Assembly (NCBI RefSeq): GCF_000522985.1
Contig: NZ_CP007128.1
Span: 1,286,220 to 1,350,219 of the forward strand
Reading direction: 5' to 3'
Length of the DNA: 64,000 nt
DNA from: Gemmatirosa kalamazoonensis
Lineage (GTDB): Bacteria > Gemmatimonadota > Gemmatimonadetes > Gemmatimonadales > Gemmatimonadaceae
The position numbers were made by a program, and so were the translations under genes. Positions 1 through 9,131 of this stretch are shown piece after piece. The first letter of the stretch is position 1, and the number at the start of each line of letters is the position of its first letter. The notes under the pieces were generated by a model that saw only the letters and a program-made list of their open reading frames with translations, searched no databases and had not been told where the DNA came from.

Positions 1-43
1 TTCGACGCCCCGGACCTCGGTCGCGGTCACCTCGTGCTCCGGC

Positions 44-769
44 CTAACGCGGTCCCTCGCTCACCTGCACCTGCGACGGGATGCGCGTGTTCATGAGATC
101 GTGGCTCACGCCGAGCTTCTGCATCGCGGCCGTCGGGCAGCCGCTCCAGTTCGGGTTGAACGTGTTGCCGATGTACTGCACGTCCTTCCACCCGACGGGG
201 CTCGAGAAGAAGCCCCCCGCCACGAGGTCGCGGAAGCGCGTGAAGAACGCCGTCCCGGCGCGGAACTCCGGCGTCGTCTTGTCGGGGTACGCGATGTCGT
301 CGAGGATCGCATGGCGCTGCGCCGGCTTCGCCGCCGCGTAGCCGACGCCGAAGCGCCGCTTCGATTCCGTGTCGATCCACCGCAGCCCGCCGTGCATCTG
401 CACGCGCGTCGCGTCGTCGGTCTCCGGCACCGACATGTGGAAGTCGATGAAGTCGATGACGCCCGCCTCGGTCGCGCTCCCGGACTTCGCGTCGCGCGGG
501 ATGATGTCGTCGGCGAGCACGCTCGCCGTGCGGAGCTCGCGCGCGTTGAAGAACTTGCGCTGCCGCTGGTTCTTCGGCGGCTGCGGGTTCGTGTTCTGCG
601 CCGGCGGCTGCGGCGTGACGTGCGGCGTGCTCGGCTGCTGGCCGCCGGTGGCAGGCTGCTGCGCGCCGAGCGCCGCGGCGGCCGGGGTCAGCGCGAGAAC
701 CTTGAGGACCCGGCGGCGAGAGACGTTAGGCGACCCCTCTGCGCTCTGCGCTCCACGCTCTTCGCTCAT
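44..769 (-). CDS. Tat-exported gluconate 2-dehydrogenase subunit 3-like protein
   Basis: A 241-residue small subunit that normally partners a GMC-type flavoprotein dehydrogenase and is needed for its export or maturation. The N-terminus has a twin-arginine signal (SRRRVLKVLALTPAAAALGA, about residues 16-35), then a Pro/Gln-rich linker and a conserved helical domain starting near FNARELRTASVLADDIIPR and ending with GGFFSSPVGWKDVQYIG. Its ATG overlaps the stop of the upstream GMC gene (ATGA), so the two are surely co-transcribed. The complex probably moves to the periplasm with the flavoprotein carried along by this Tat signal, since the flavoprotein has none of its own. The first ten codons resemble the purine/pyrimidine-biased intergenic repeats of this genome. 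Family assignment is by recognition of the sequence pattern. Confidence 0.85.
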   Translation of the reverse strand: MSEERGAQSAEGSPNVSRRRVLKVLALTPAAAALGAQQPATGGQQPSTPHVTPQPPAQNTNPQPPKNQRQRKFFNARELRTASVLADDIIPRDAKSGSATEAGVIDFIDFHMSVPETDDATRVQMHGGLRWIDTESKRRFGVGYAAAKPAQRHAILDDIAYPDKTTPEFRAGTAFFTRFRDLVAGGFFSSPVGWKDVQYIGNTFNPNWSGCPTAAMQKLGVSHDLMNTRIPSQVQVSEGPR

Positions 770-2439
770 AAGGCCCCCGCCTTCCGCTGCGCGGTGATGT
801 AGTCCGCCGTGCGCCACGCGAGCGCGAGGATCGTCCACGTGGGGTTCTTGTCCGCCTGCGACACGAACGGCGCGCCGTCGGTCACGAACAGGTTCTTCAC
901 GTCGTGCGCCTGGCAGTTCGCGTTCAGCACGCTCGTCTTCGCGTCGGCGCCCATGCGCAGTCCGCCCAGCTCGTGGATGATGCGGCCGCCCGGCGCGAGG
1001 CCGAAGTCCTGCTCCTTCGTCGGCATGTTGGAGGACACCGTGCCCCCCATCGCCTCGATGAGCGACCGGAACGTCTGCTGCATGTGCCGCGACTGGTTGC
1101 GCTCGTAGTCGCTCCACTGCCAGTGGAAGCGCAGCACCGGGATCCCGAACTGGTCCACGACCGTCGGGTCGATCTCCGCGTAGCAGTTGTCGTTCGGGAT
1201 CATCTCGCCGCGGCCGCTGAAGCCGATCGTCGCGCCGTAGTACTTGCGGTAGTCGTCCTTCAGCTTCGCCCCGTAGCCGCCCGCGTTCGGGTAGCGATGG
1301 ATGCCGCCCATGAAGCCGTAACCCGGCGGGTGCAGCCCGCCGCCGACCTCGATGTGGTAGCCGCGCGGGAAGTCGAGCTTCTTGTTGTCGAGCCACCACG
1401 GCATGTACACGTGCATGCCGCCGACGCCGTCCTCGTTGTGCGGCACGTGGTCGACCATCGCCGGGATGAACCCGGACACGTCGGTGCCCGTCGTGTCGGT
1501 GATGTACTTGCCCGCCGTGCCGCTGGAGTTCGCGATCCCCTGCGGGAAGAGCGTCGACTTCGAGTTGAGCACCAGCCGCGCCGACTCCAGCGCGCTCGCC
1601 GCGAGCACCACGACGTTCGCCTCGACGTGCTTGTCCTCGCCGGTGTTCTTGTCGATGTACGCGATGCCGGTCGCCTTGCCGTCCTTGCCGATCGTGACCT
1701 CGCGCGCCATCGCGTTCGTGATGAGCGTGAGCTTCCCCGTGGCGAGCGCCGGCGCGATGAGCACGTCGGGGCTGGAGAAGTTCGCCTTCACCGCGCAGCC
1801 GCGGTTGCACTGGCCGCAGTAGTGGCACGCCTGCCGGCCCGGGAGCGGCCGCGTGATGATCGACAGCCGCGACGGGATGCAGGTGATGTTCAGCTTGTCC
1901 GACGCCTGCTTCACGAGCAGCTCGTAGCACCTCGGCTTCGGTGCCGGGTGGAACTTGCCGTCCGGTTCGTTCGGCAGGTTCTCCTTGCTCCCGAACACGC
2001 CGATCAGATCGTCGATCCGGTCGTAGTACGGCGCCACGTCCTCGTACGCGATCGGCCAGTCGTCGCCGAGTCCGTCGTGGCTCTTGCCCTTGAAGTCGCG
2101 CGGCCCGAAGCGGAGCGAGATGCGCCCCCAGTGGTTCGTGCGGCCGCCTAACATGCGCCCGCGCCACCAGTCGAAGCGCGTGCCCGGAGCGCGCGTGTAC
2201 GGCTCGCCGTCGATCTCCCACCCGCCGTCGCACGCGTCGTACTCGCCGAACGGCCGCGTGTGCGTGGCGCGTCCGCGGTACGCCGTGGCGTAGCTCGGGA
2301 AGAGCATCTGCGACTTCTTCGAGGCGTACCACTCGGGTCCCGCCTCGAGCATCACCACCCGCGCTCCCGCCTTCGTCAGCGCGTACGCGGCCATCCCGCC
2401 GCCCGCGCCGGAGCCGACGATCACGACGTCGTATGCCAC
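766..2439 (-). CDS. GMC-family FAD sugar dehydrogenase (glucoside 3-/gluconate 2-dehydrogenase type)
   Basis: A 557-residue FAD-dependent oxidoreductase that probably oxidises a sugar or glycoside and passes electrons to a cytochrome or quinone. Visible features are the N-terminal Rossmann motif VVIVGSGAGGG (residues 5-15), GGRTNHWGRISLR, a Cys-rich segment HYCGQCNRGC near residue 205 typical of the gluconate-dehydrogenase branch, HELGGLRMG near residue 488 and the C-terminal NPTWTILALA segment. A GTG start at 2439 is chosen because GGAGA lies about seven bases upstream and the FAD motif follows at once; an upstream start would add 28 unlikely residues. There is no signal peptide; export probably relies on the Tat-bearing subunit encoded next. 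The substrate is not determinable from sequence, but glucoside 3-dehydrogenases share this two-gene layout. Confidence 0.9.
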   Translation of the reverse strand: MAYDVVIVGSGAGGGMAAYALTKAGARVVMLEAGPEWYASKKSQMLFPSYATAYRGRATHTRPFGEYDACDGGWEIDGEPYTRAPGTRFDWWRGRMLGGRTNHWGRISLRFGPRDFKGKSHDGLGDDWPIAYEDVAPYYDRIDDLIGVFGSKENLPNEPDGKFHPAPKPRCYELLVKQASDKLNITCIPSRLSIITRPLPGRQACHYCGQCNRGCAVKANFSSPDVLIAPALATGKLTLITNAMAREVTIGKDGKATGIAYIDKNTGEDKHVEANVVVLAASALESARLVLNSKSTLFPQGIANSSGTAGKYITDTTGTDVSGFIPAMVDHVPHNEDGVGGMHVYMPWWLDNKKLDFPRGYHIEVGGGLHPPGYGFMGGIHRYPNAGGYGAKLKDDYRKYYGATIGFSGRGEMIPNDNCYAEIDPTVVDQFGIPVLRFHWQWSDYERNQSRHMQQTFRSLIEAMGGTVSSNMPTKEQDFGLAPGGRIIHELGGLRMGADAKTSVLNANCQAHDVKNLFVTDGAPFVSQADKNPTWTILALAWRTADYITAQRKAGAL

Positions 2440-2474
2440 CGAGAGATCTCCGTGGAGAAGAGAGTTTCGTGAAG

Positions 2475-2536
2475 GCTGCGTGGCTGCGTCGCTGCGTGAC
2501 GGCCTAACGCAGCACGCAGCCACGCAGCCACGCAGC
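2475..2536. repeat. Intergenic inverted repeat (GCTGCGTG/CACGCAGC type)
   Basis: Two 24-base arms (2475-2498 and 2513-2536), each made of three 8-base units of the type GCTGCGTG, are reverse complements with one mismatch. The 14-base loop contains GCCTAAC. It fills the space between the isomerase-like gene (stop at 2536) and the GMC start, so it can act as a terminator for the former, but there is no T-tract. It belongs with the other unit-repeat palindromes of this window. Confidence 0.85.
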
Positions 2537-3381
2537 TACTTCAGCGATGCCAGATAGGCGTAGGAGTTCCGGATCGACGCCATCGGATCCGGCGACTCGT
2601 CGCGCTCGACGAACACGTGCTCCACGCCCGCCGTCGCGCGCTGCGCGAGCACCGCGGGCCAGTCGATCGTGCCGCTGCCCACGTCGGCGAACGCGCGCTG
2701 CGGCGCCGGCGTCGCGTCCTTCAGGTGCAGCATCTTGAATCGCCCCGGATGACGCGCGAGCAGCGACACCGCGTCCGCGCCCGCCTTCGTCACCCAGTAC
2801 ACGTCCATCTCGAAGTCCACCCGCGTCGGATCCGTCTCGCGCAGCAGGATCTCCAGCGGCATCACGCCTTCCACCTGCGCGATCTCGAAATCGTGGTTGT
2901 GATACGCGAACCGCAGCCCGCTCGCGTGCGCCTGCTCCGCGCCGCGCGCCAGCGTCGCCGCGAGCCGCTGCCACCCGGCCACGCTCGTCGGCCGCTGCTC
3001 CGGCGCGAGCCACGGGATCGTCACCCACTGGTGTCCCACCGCGTTCGCGTCGTCGAGCGCCTTCTGCCAGTTGCCGACGAGCAGCTCGTACGGCGTGTGC
3101 GCGGACGGCGACGTGAGGCCCACGCGCGCGAGCAGCGCGCGCACCTCCGCCGGCGTCCGCCCGAAGTAGCCCGCGAACTCCACCTCGCGGTACCCGATCG
3201 CCGCCACCTGCTGCAGCGTGCCGGGCATGTCCTTCTCCATCAGCGTGCGCACCGTGTACAGCTGCAGCCCCACGGGACCGATGCGCGGCAGGGGGCGACG
3301 CTCGACGGCGGTGCGCGGACGCTTGGCGCACGCCGCGGCAAGCGTGCCGACGGCGGCGGCGAGGAACGAGCGACGATGCAT
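2536..3381 (-). CDS. Sugar phosphate isomerase/epimerase-like TIM-barrel lipoprotein
   Basis: A 281-residue protein of the xylose isomerase-like TIM-barrel superfamily. The start MHRRSFLAAAVGTLAAAC gives a signal peptide with a lipobox (LAAAC), with an RRSF twin-arginine-like n-region, so the enzyme is predicted to be membrane-anchored outside the cytoplasm. Barrel motifs include GLQLYTVR, REVEFAGYFG, FAYHNHDFE (metal-binding His/Glu region), DFEMDVYW and MLHLKDATP. It sits just upstream of the GMC dehydrogenase pair on the same strand, separated by a palindromic repeat. Exported members of this family often accompany sugar-oxidising GMC or Gfo/Idh enzymes and are thought to act on keto-sugars or keto-glycosides; that role here is inference. 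It is not a cytoplasmic sugar-phosphate enzyme despite the family name. Confidence 0.82.
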   Translation of the reverse strand: MHRRSFLAAAVGTLAAACAKRPRTAVERRPLPRIGPVGLQLYTVRTLMEKDMPGTLQQVAAIGYREVEFAGYFGRTPAEVRALLARVGLTSPSAHTPYELLVGNWQKALDDANAVGHQWVTIPWLAPEQRPTSVAGWQRLAATLARGAEQAHASGLRFAYHNHDFEIAQVEGVMPLEILLRETDPTRVDFEMDVYWVTKAGADAVSLLARHPGRFKMLHLKDATPAPQRAFADVGSGTIDWPAVLAQRATAGVEHVFVERDESPDPMASIRNSYAYLASLK

Positions 3382-3465
3382 GGCGGGGGGACGGAGGATG
3401 CGACCGGGAACCTGTCCCGGGGACCCGCTGCCCACAAGATCGCTCGAACGCTGTATTTTTCGCTC

Positions 3466-4458
3466 GTGAGCAGCACCCTGCATGATCACCCGCACGACCA
3501 CGCGCACGACCACGCGCTCGGCCACGGTCACCACCATGGCCATGGCGGTCATGGGCACGCGCATGGCCCGGCGGACTACGGGCGCGCGTTCGCCATCGGC
3601 ACCGCGCTGAACGTCGCCTTCGTCGTCGTCGAGGCGGGGTTCGGCCTGCGCGTGCACTCCATGGCGCTGCTCGCCGACGCGGGGCACAACCTGAGCGACG
3701 TCCTCGGCCTCGTGCTCGCGTGGGCCGGCACGGTGCTCGCCCGCCGCATTCCCACTCGGCGGCGCACCTACGGGCTGCGCAGCACCACCATCCTCGCCGC
3801 GCTCGCGAACGCCGTCTTCCTCCTCGTCGCCGTCGGCGGCGTCGCCTGGGAGGCCGTGCACCGGTTCGCGAACCCCGAGCCGGTCGTCGGCGGCGTCGTC
3901 GCGCTCGTCGCGCTCGTCGGCCTCGTCGTGAACGGCGCGACGGCGCTGCTGTTCATGTCCGGCCGCTCGCACGACCTCAACGTCCGCGGCGCGTTCCTGC
4001 ACATGGCCGCCGACGCCGCCGTCTCCGCGGGCGTCGTCGTCGCGGGGCTCGTCATCGGCGCCACCGGCTGGCTGTGGCTCGATCCCGCCCTGAGCCTCGC
4101 GATCGTCGTCGTCATCGCCATCGGGACGTGGGGGCTGCTGCGCGACTCGCTCGATCTCGCGCTGCACGCCGTGCCGTCGCACATCGACCCCCAGGCGGTG
4201 GGCGCCTACCTCGAGGCGCTCCCTGGCGTGAGCGCCGTCCACGACCTCCACATCTGGGGGATGAGCACCACCGACGTCGCGCTCACTGCGCACCTGGTGC
4301 GGCCCGTCCCGGAGGGTGAGGAGGAGGACGACGACGCGTTCCTGCTGCGCGCCAGCCGCGAGCTCCGCACCCGCTTCGGCATCGCCCACCCCACCCTGCA
4401 GATCGAGCGCGGCCGCGGGCCCCACTCCTGCGACCTCCTCCCCTGCGTGGGCGTGTGA
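3466..4458 (+). CDS. Cation diffusion facilitator (Zn2+/Co2+/Cd2+ efflux), CzcD/ZitB type
   Basis: A 330-residue inner-membrane metal/proton antiporter. The N-terminus (residues about 5-35) is very His-rich, with repeated HDH, HGHH and HGHAHG motifs that probably bind metal. Six membrane segments follow; the metal-site helices carry SMALLADAGHNLSD and FLHMAADAAVSAG, matching the family HxxxD pattern. The C-terminal cytoplasmic domain (HDLHIWGMSTTDVALTAHL) is the usual dimerisation domain, followed by an acidic stretch. The GTG at 3466 is the best start because the His-rich region follows at once. It has no visible ribosome site but TATTTT lies six bases before it, so the mRNA may be leaderless. 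It is divergent from the isomerase-like gene. Confidence 0.9.
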   Translation: MSSTLHDHPHDHAHDHALGHGHHHGHGGHGHAHGPADYGRAFAIGTALNVAFVVVEAGFGLRVHSMALLADAGHNLSDVLGLVLAWAGTVLARRIPTRRRTYGLRSTTILAALANAVFLLVAVGGVAWEAVHRFANPEPVVGGVVALVALVGLVVNGATALLFMSGRSHDLNVRGAFLHMAADAAVSAGVVVAGLVIGATGWLWLDPALSLAIVVVIAIGTWGLLRDSLDLALHAVPSHIDPQAVGAYLEALPGVSAVHDLHIWGMSTTDVALTAHLVRPVPEGEEEDDDAFLLRASRELRTRFGIAHPTLQIERGRGPHSCDLLPCVGV

Positions 4459-4580
4459 GACGCATCGGTCCCTCGCGTTCCCATCGACTTCCGTCGAGCG
4501 CCGTGTGGAGATGACGGAAACGCCATGGACATGACGCGTCCTGCGGGGTACGACGCGAAGACCCGCTTGAGACATCGATC
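4459..4580. other. Short intergenic gap
   Basis: The 122 bases between the CDF gene and the VWA gene hold no convincing gene, hairpin or promoter that I can see. Confidence 0.5.
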
Positions 4581-5570
4581 GTGAACTTCCCGAGCTTCGG
4601 CTTCGGATCCCCGTGGGTGCTGCTCCTCCTGCTCGCCCTCCCCCTGTGGTGGGTGGCGCGCCGCCGGCGTCCTCCGTCGGCGATCGTCTTCTCGCGCGCC
4701 GGGACGCTGGCCGAGAGCCCGCGCCGCGGACAGTGGGTGCCGCGGCTGCTGTTCCTCGTCCGCAACCTCGCGATCGCCGGGCTCGTGATCGCCCTCGCCC
4801 GCCCCCGCTCGGGCGGCCGCACCGAGGAGTCGCTCAGCGACGGCATCGACATCGTGATCGCGTTCGACCTGTCGAGCTCCATGCTCGCGGAGGACTTCCA
4901 GCCCGAGAACCGGCTCGAGGTCGCGCGCGCCAAGATCAAGCAGTTCATCACGATGCGGAAGAACGACCGCATCGGCGTGGTGGCCTTCAGCGGCGAGGCG
5001 CTCACCCAGGTGCCGCTCACCACCGACTATCCGGTGGTGCTCGCGGCGGTCGACAACCTCCAGCCGGGGCAGCTCGAGGACGGCACGGCGATCGGCACCG
5101 CGATCGCCACCGCCGCGAACCGGCTCCGCTCCGCCCCCGGCCGGTCGCGCGTCATCGTGCTCCTCACCGATGGCGTGAACAACCGCGGCGCGATCGACCC
5201 GCGCACGGCGGCGCAGGCGGCCGGGCAGTTCCGCATCAAGGTCTACACGATCGGCGTCGGCTCGCGCGGGCTCGCGCCGGTGCCGGTGGGGCGCGGGCTG
5301 TTCGGCCTCCGGTACGAGAACCGCCCGGTGGAGATCGACGACAGCCTGCTCACCGACGTCGCCCGCATGACCGGGGGCCGATACTTCCGCGCGACGAACG
5401 CCCAGGCGCTCGACGAGATCACCCGCGAGATCGACCGCCTCGAGCGCACCCCCGCCCGCACCCACACGTACACGCGCTATACGGAGCTCTTCCGGTGGCC
5501 GCTGGGCGCCGCCGTCCTGGCGCTGTTCATGGAGCTGGGACTCCTCGCCTGGCGCGCGCCGCTGCTCTGA
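4581..5570 (+). CDS. VWA-domain membrane protein, BatA-like
   Basis: A 329-residue protein with a hydrophobic N-terminal segment (SPWVLLLLLALPLWWVA), a second one near residues 55-72, a von Willebrand A domain and a C-terminal membrane helix (LGAAVLALFMELGLLAW). The MIDAS metal site is intact: DLSSS near residue 96 and VLLTDGVNN near residue 195. This is the layout of BatA proteins from Bacteroides-type aerotolerance operons, where VWA proteins sit with MoxR ATPases and DUF58 proteins. None of those partners lies nearby, so it is an isolated copy. The start is GTG, leading straight into the hydrophobic segment. Function beyond a metal-dependent adhesion-type scaffold is unknown. Confidence 0.85.
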   Translation: MNFPSFGFGSPWVLLLLLALPLWWVARRRRPPSAIVFSRAGTLAESPRRGQWVPRLLFLVRNLAIAGLVIALARPRSGGRTEESLSDGIDIVIAFDLSSSMLAEDFQPENRLEVARAKIKQFITMRKNDRIGVVAFSGEALTQVPLTTDYPVVLAAVDNLQPGQLEDGTAIGTAIATAANRLRSAPGRSRVIVLLTDGVNNRGAIDPRTAAQAAGQFRIKVYTIGVGSRGLAPVPVGRGLFGLRYENRPVEIDDSLLTDVARMTGGRYFRATNAQALDEITREIDRLERTPARTHTYTRYTELFRWPLGAAVLALFMELGLLAWRAPLL

Positions 5571-5653
5571 CGTTTCGCCGTTTTTTGGGCCGCCGTCACC
5601 AGATCGCTGCGAAAAGGCTAAATCCTCGCACGGGTTTCGCTTAAGCGCGGGGC

Positions 5654-7576
5654 ATGTCTCCGTCCCGCCCTCCGCAGCGCGCGACCGACTCGCAGAGCGA
5701 CTCCCCCGTGGGGCGGCCTGCGGCGCGCGAGTCGGTCGGGCGGGTCGTCGGGCACGTCGGCGCGGGACAGGAGGATCGGCGGCGGCACCCCCGCCTCCCC
5801 GCCGATGCCGCCGAGGCGACGCCGATCTCGCCGGCCGAGCTCTGGGACGCGCTCGACGCGGTCTCCGAGCCCCTGTTCGTCGTCGACCGCCACTGGCGGC
5901 TCCGCTACCTGAACGGCGCCGCAGCCCGTCTCCTGTCGACCGACCGCGACTCGGCCGTCGGCGAGGTGATCTGGCGCGTCGACCGGCGGCTCACGAGCGA
6001 CGTCTTTCACGACCCGCTGGTCGCTGCCATGCGCGAGCGGCGCGCCATGCACGCCGAGGGCTTCGTTCGCGAGACCTCGAGCTGGATCGTCGTCAGCGCG
6101 TATCCGACGACCGACGGCCTGCTCGTGCTGCAGCATGTCGCCGACACCTCGCCGACAGACGACGAGCAGCGTCACCTGCTCGAAGCCGAGCGCGCCGCGC
6201 GTGAGGAAGCCGAGCGGCTCGCCGCCGAGCTGCAGACCGCCCGGGAGGCCGCGGAGGGCGACCGTCGCGCGGCCGAGCAGGCGCGTGTCGACGCCGAGGC
6301 CGCGGCCCGCGCGAAGAGCGACTTCCTGGCGACGATGAGCCACGAGCTTCGCACGCCCATCAACGCCATCACGGGCTACACGCAGCTCCTCGAGCTCGGC
6401 GTCGCCGGGCCCGTCACGGACGCGCAGCGGGGCTACCTGAATCGTCTCCACGCGAGCGGCCGCCACCTGCTCGGCCTCGTCGACGACGTGCTCGACCTCG
6501 CGAACATCGAGCGCGGGCGCATGAGCATCACGCGCGAGCGGCTGACCACGGGCGTCGTCGTCGGCGCGGCGCTCGCGCTCATCACGCCGGAGGCGGCGGC
6601 CCGCTCCATCCGGCTGTACGACGAGCGCGAGGGCGACGTCGGGCTCCCGTTCGTCGGCGACGAGCACCGTGTTCGACAGATCCTGATCAACCTCCTGTCG
6701 AACGCGGTGAAGTTCACGCCGCCCGGCGGCACCGTGGCCGTCGGCTGCGACCACGTGGTCCATCGTCCCGGCAGCGAGCGCCCCGGCCCCGATGGCGAGT
6801 GGGTCTGCATCTCCGTGCGCGACACCGGCATCGGCATCGCGAAGGAGCAGCAGCGCGCCATCTTCGAGCCGTTCATGCAGGCGGACAGCAGCCGCACGCG
6901 GTCCGCCGGAGGTACCGGGCTCGGGCTCGCGCTGAGTCGGCGTCTCGCCCGGCTCATGGGGGGCGACCTCACCGTCGAGAGCCGGCTCGGCAAGGGCTCC
7001 ACGTTCACGCTGCTCCTGCCGGTCGCCCCGGCGGCGGCGGAGAGCGGCGACGGGGCGGTCGCTGGCCCCGCGACCATCGCGCCTCCGCAGCGCGCCTGGA
7101 CGGAGCCGACGCCCGCGGAGCTCGCGGCCCGGGTGCGCGAGCAGCTCGAGCAGGTCATCGCCGAGTTCGTGTCGCGGGTGCGCGCCGATCCGGCGTTCGG
7201 CGTCGGGCGCGCGCTGTCCCGGGCCCACCTCGAGAACCACACCCTCAGCCTGCTCGGCGCCGTGCTGCAGTCGCTCCGGGTGATCGAGGAGAGCGGGGGC
7301 CTGGAGGGCGACCTGCTGCGCGATGGGAGCGCGATCCAGGAGCACATCGCCTTCCAGCACGGCGAGCAGCGGTTCCGGCTCGGCTGGACGGCGTCCGTGC
7401 TGTCGCACGAGTACGCGATCCTGCGCGACGTCGTGCGCGCGGCGGTGGAGCGCGTCCCCGGGCAGCAGCAGGATCGGAGCGACCGCGCGATCGAGGTGCT
7501 CGACCGGCTGCTCACGCGCGCCGAGGAAGTGAGCCTGCGCGGCCACGAGCACGCGCGTCGGTTCGGCCGCGGCTAG
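5654..7576 (+). CDS. Soluble PAS sensor histidine kinase with C-terminal RsbRD-like domain
   Basis: A 640-residue hybrid. Residues about 55-155 form a PAS domain ([19 protein letters not shown]). An Ala/Glu-rich coiled coil follows, then HisKA with the phospho-acceptor box [18 protein letters not shown] (near residue 225) and a complete HATPase domain: [30 protein letters not shown] and [13 protein letters not shown]. After an Ala-rich linker the last 160 residues look like the RsbRD N-terminal domain, ending [20 protein letters not shown]. No membrane segment is present, so the signal is cytoplasmic. No response regulator is encoded nearby, so the partner is elsewhere. An RsbRD-like domain behind the ATPase is unusual and hints at a link to stressosome-type signalling; this is inference. 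Confidence 0.88.
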   Translation: MSPSRPPQRATDSQSDSPVGRPAARESVGRVVGHVGAGQEDRRRHPRLPADAAEATPISPAELWDALDAVSEPLFVVDRHWRLRYLNGAAARLLSTDRDSAVGEVIWRVDRRLTSDVFHDPLVAAMRERRAMHAEGFVRETSSWIVVSAYPTTDGLLVLQHVADTSPTDDEQRHLLEAERAAREEAERLAAELQTAREAAEGDRRAAEQARVDAEAAARAKSDFLATMSHELRTPINAITGYTQLLELGVAGPVTDAQRGYLNRLHASGRHLLGLVDDVLDLANIERGRMSITRERLTTGVVVGAALALITPEAAARSIRLYDEREGDVGLPFVGDEHRVRQILINLLSNAVKFTPPGGTVAVGCDHVVHRPGSERPGPDGEWVCISVRDTGIGIAKEQQRAIFEPFMQADSSRTRSAGGTGLGLALSRRLARLMGGDLTVESRLGKGSTFTLLLPVAPAAAESGDGAVAGPATIAPPQRAWTEPTPAELAARVREQLEQVIAEFVSRVRADPAFGVGRALSRAHLENHTLSLLGAVLQSLRVIEESGGLEGDLLRDGSAIQEHIAFQHGEQRFRLGWTASVLSHEYAILRDVVRAAVERVPGQQQDRSDRAIEVLDRLLTRAEEVSLRGHEHARRFGRG

Positions 7577-7597
7577 TCGCCCGCTCGGGACGAGAGG

Positions 7598-8170
7598 ATG
7601 GCGGCGCTCGCCCAGTCGCTGGCCCTGGCGTGGGCGTCGGGGATCAGCGTCTACGCCACGGTCGCGCTGCTCGGCATCGCGGGACGGCTCGGCTGGGTGG
7701 GGCCGCTCCCGTCGTCGCTGGACGGGGTCACGGACCTGTGGGTGATCGCGCTCGCCGGAGTACTTTACGTTTTCGAGTTCTCTGCGACGTTGATACCCGG
7801 CATCGCGTCGGCGTGGGAGACCTTCCACAGTGCCATCCGCCCCGTCGCCGGCGCGGCGATCGCCGTCGCCACCGTCTGGCACGCCGATCACCGCGTGGTC
7901 CTCTCCGCCGCCCTGCTCGGCGGCACCCTCGCCCTCGGCACCCACGCCACGAAGCTCGGGCTCCGCTACGCCATCGACACCAGCCCCGAGCCGGTCACGA
8001 ACGGCATCGCGAACGTCGCCGAGCTCGGCGTCGTCGCCACGGTGGCGCTCCTGGTCTGGCACCACCCCTACGTGGCGCTCACGGTCGCGCTCGCGCTGCT
8101 CCTGCTCGGCGCGCTCGCCCTCCGCGCGCTGTGGCGCCTCCTGAAGGCGACCTTTCGACGGCGACCCTGA
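7598..8170 (+). CDS. DUF4126 membrane protein
   Basis: A 190-residue polytopic membrane protein that matches the pattern of DUF4126: a Gly/Ala-rich first helix (ASGISVYATVALLGIAGRLG), a central FEFSATLIPGIASAWETFHS loop that recalls the conserved D-x-W-x-x-H region of the family, and THATKLGLRYAIDTSPEP, followed by two helices and a basic C-terminus. The biochemical function of the family is not known. The ATG lies 21 bases after the stop of the histidine kinase, with GAGAGG just upstream as a ribosome site, so the two are probably co-transcribed. Confidence 0.8.
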   Translation: MAALAQSLALAWASGISVYATVALLGIAGRLGWVGPLPSSLDGVTDLWVIALAGVLYVFEFSATLIPGIASAWETFHSAIRPVAGAAIAVATVWHADHRVVLSAALLGGTLALGTHATKLGLRYAIDTSPEPVTNGIANVAELGVVATVALLVWHHPYVALTVALALLLLGALALRALWRLLKATFRRRP

Positions 8171-8235
8171 TCCGGCGACGTGACGACGGCGACCTCGGGG
8201 CCACGACCGGTCGCGTCATCGAAAGCTCGCCGTCT

Positions 8236-9114
8236 TCAGGGTCTCCGCCGCACCTCGGTGTGGATCTGCTGCGCGAACGCCCGCGCCCCGTCGGGCAGCG
8301 TCACCGTGACCGTCGCCCGCATGTCCCCGTCGATGCGCGTGAGCCGGCCGAGCGTGGCGTCGAGCTCGATCGCCGCCGTTCCCTCCCCCGTTCCCGTGAC
8401 CGACACGCTCCGGCCGCCGGCGATCGCCTGCCCGCGCATCCGCAGCGTCGTCTCGCGCCGCACCTGCACCCGGGCCCCGTCGATCGCCGTGATCTCGTAG
8501 CGCGCGACCGTCGTGACCGTCGTCGGCACGGGTCCCCGGCAGGTCACCACCGTAGCGCTATCACGCCACTTCGCTGATACCGCGACGATCGCCGGCACGT
8601 ACAGCGCCGCCTCGCGCGCCGCCGCGATCCCCGCCGCCTGCGCCGTCCCGGCCGGTCCGACGCATCCGAACACCGCGCCCTGCGCGTCGAGTCGAGGACC
8701 GCGCCCGTCGATCCACCCCTGGAAGCGGACCGGCTCGGCGGGAGGCGGCGTCGCCCCGCCGATGCGCGACGAGGCATCCATCGACAGCGCGTCGACCTGG
8801 CCGCGGACCGCGACCGGACCGCGCGCGGACGGCGTGAGCTCGTACGTCACCTGCGCCGTCACCGTCGCCCGCTCGCGCCCGCGCTCGGCGTCCGGGCCCG
8901 CGGTCATCTCCACCGACGACTCGCTGCGCACGTCGTAGCTCGCCGACCCGCCGAGGTACGCGAACCGGGTCGCGGCCGGCGCTGCCGTCGGGGTCGGAGC
9001 CGCCGGCTCGGGCGTCGGGGCCGGCGTGGGAGTCGGCCGCGTCGGGCGGGCACGCGGCCCACACGCCGCCAGCGCGCCGGCGATCACGAGCGACCGGCCG
9101 GGACGCAGGGGCAT
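8236..9114 (-). CDS. Hypothetical exported lipoprotein
   Basis: A 292-residue protein with a lipoprotein signal (SLVIAGALAACGPRARP, lipobox LAAC) and a Pro/Thr-rich linker to residue 50. The mature part looks like an all-beta domain with alternating polar/hydrophobic stretches (ATVTAQVTYELTP, RYEITAIDGARVQVRRET, RATVTVTLPDGARAF). I do not recognise a family. It converges with the DUF4126 gene (65-base gap) and its start is next to the 3' end of the RNase P RNA on the same strand, so read-through from rnpB could reach it. Confidence 0.7.
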   Translation of the reverse strand: MPLRPGRSLVIAGALAACGPRARPTRPTPTPAPTPEPAAPTPTAAPAATRFAYLGGSASYDVRSESSVEMTAGPDAERGRERATVTAQVTYELTPSARGPVAVRGQVDALSMDASSRIGGATPPPAEPVRFQGWIDGRGPRLDAQGAVFGCVGPAGTAQAAGIAAAREAALYVPAIVAVSAKWRDSATVVTCRGPVPTTVTTVARYEITAIDGARVQVRRETTLRMRGQAIAGGRSVSVTGTGEGTAAIELDATLGRLTRIDGDMRATVTVTLPDGARAFAQQIHTEVRRRP

Positions 9115-9131
9115 GGAGGAAGGAAAGGGGT

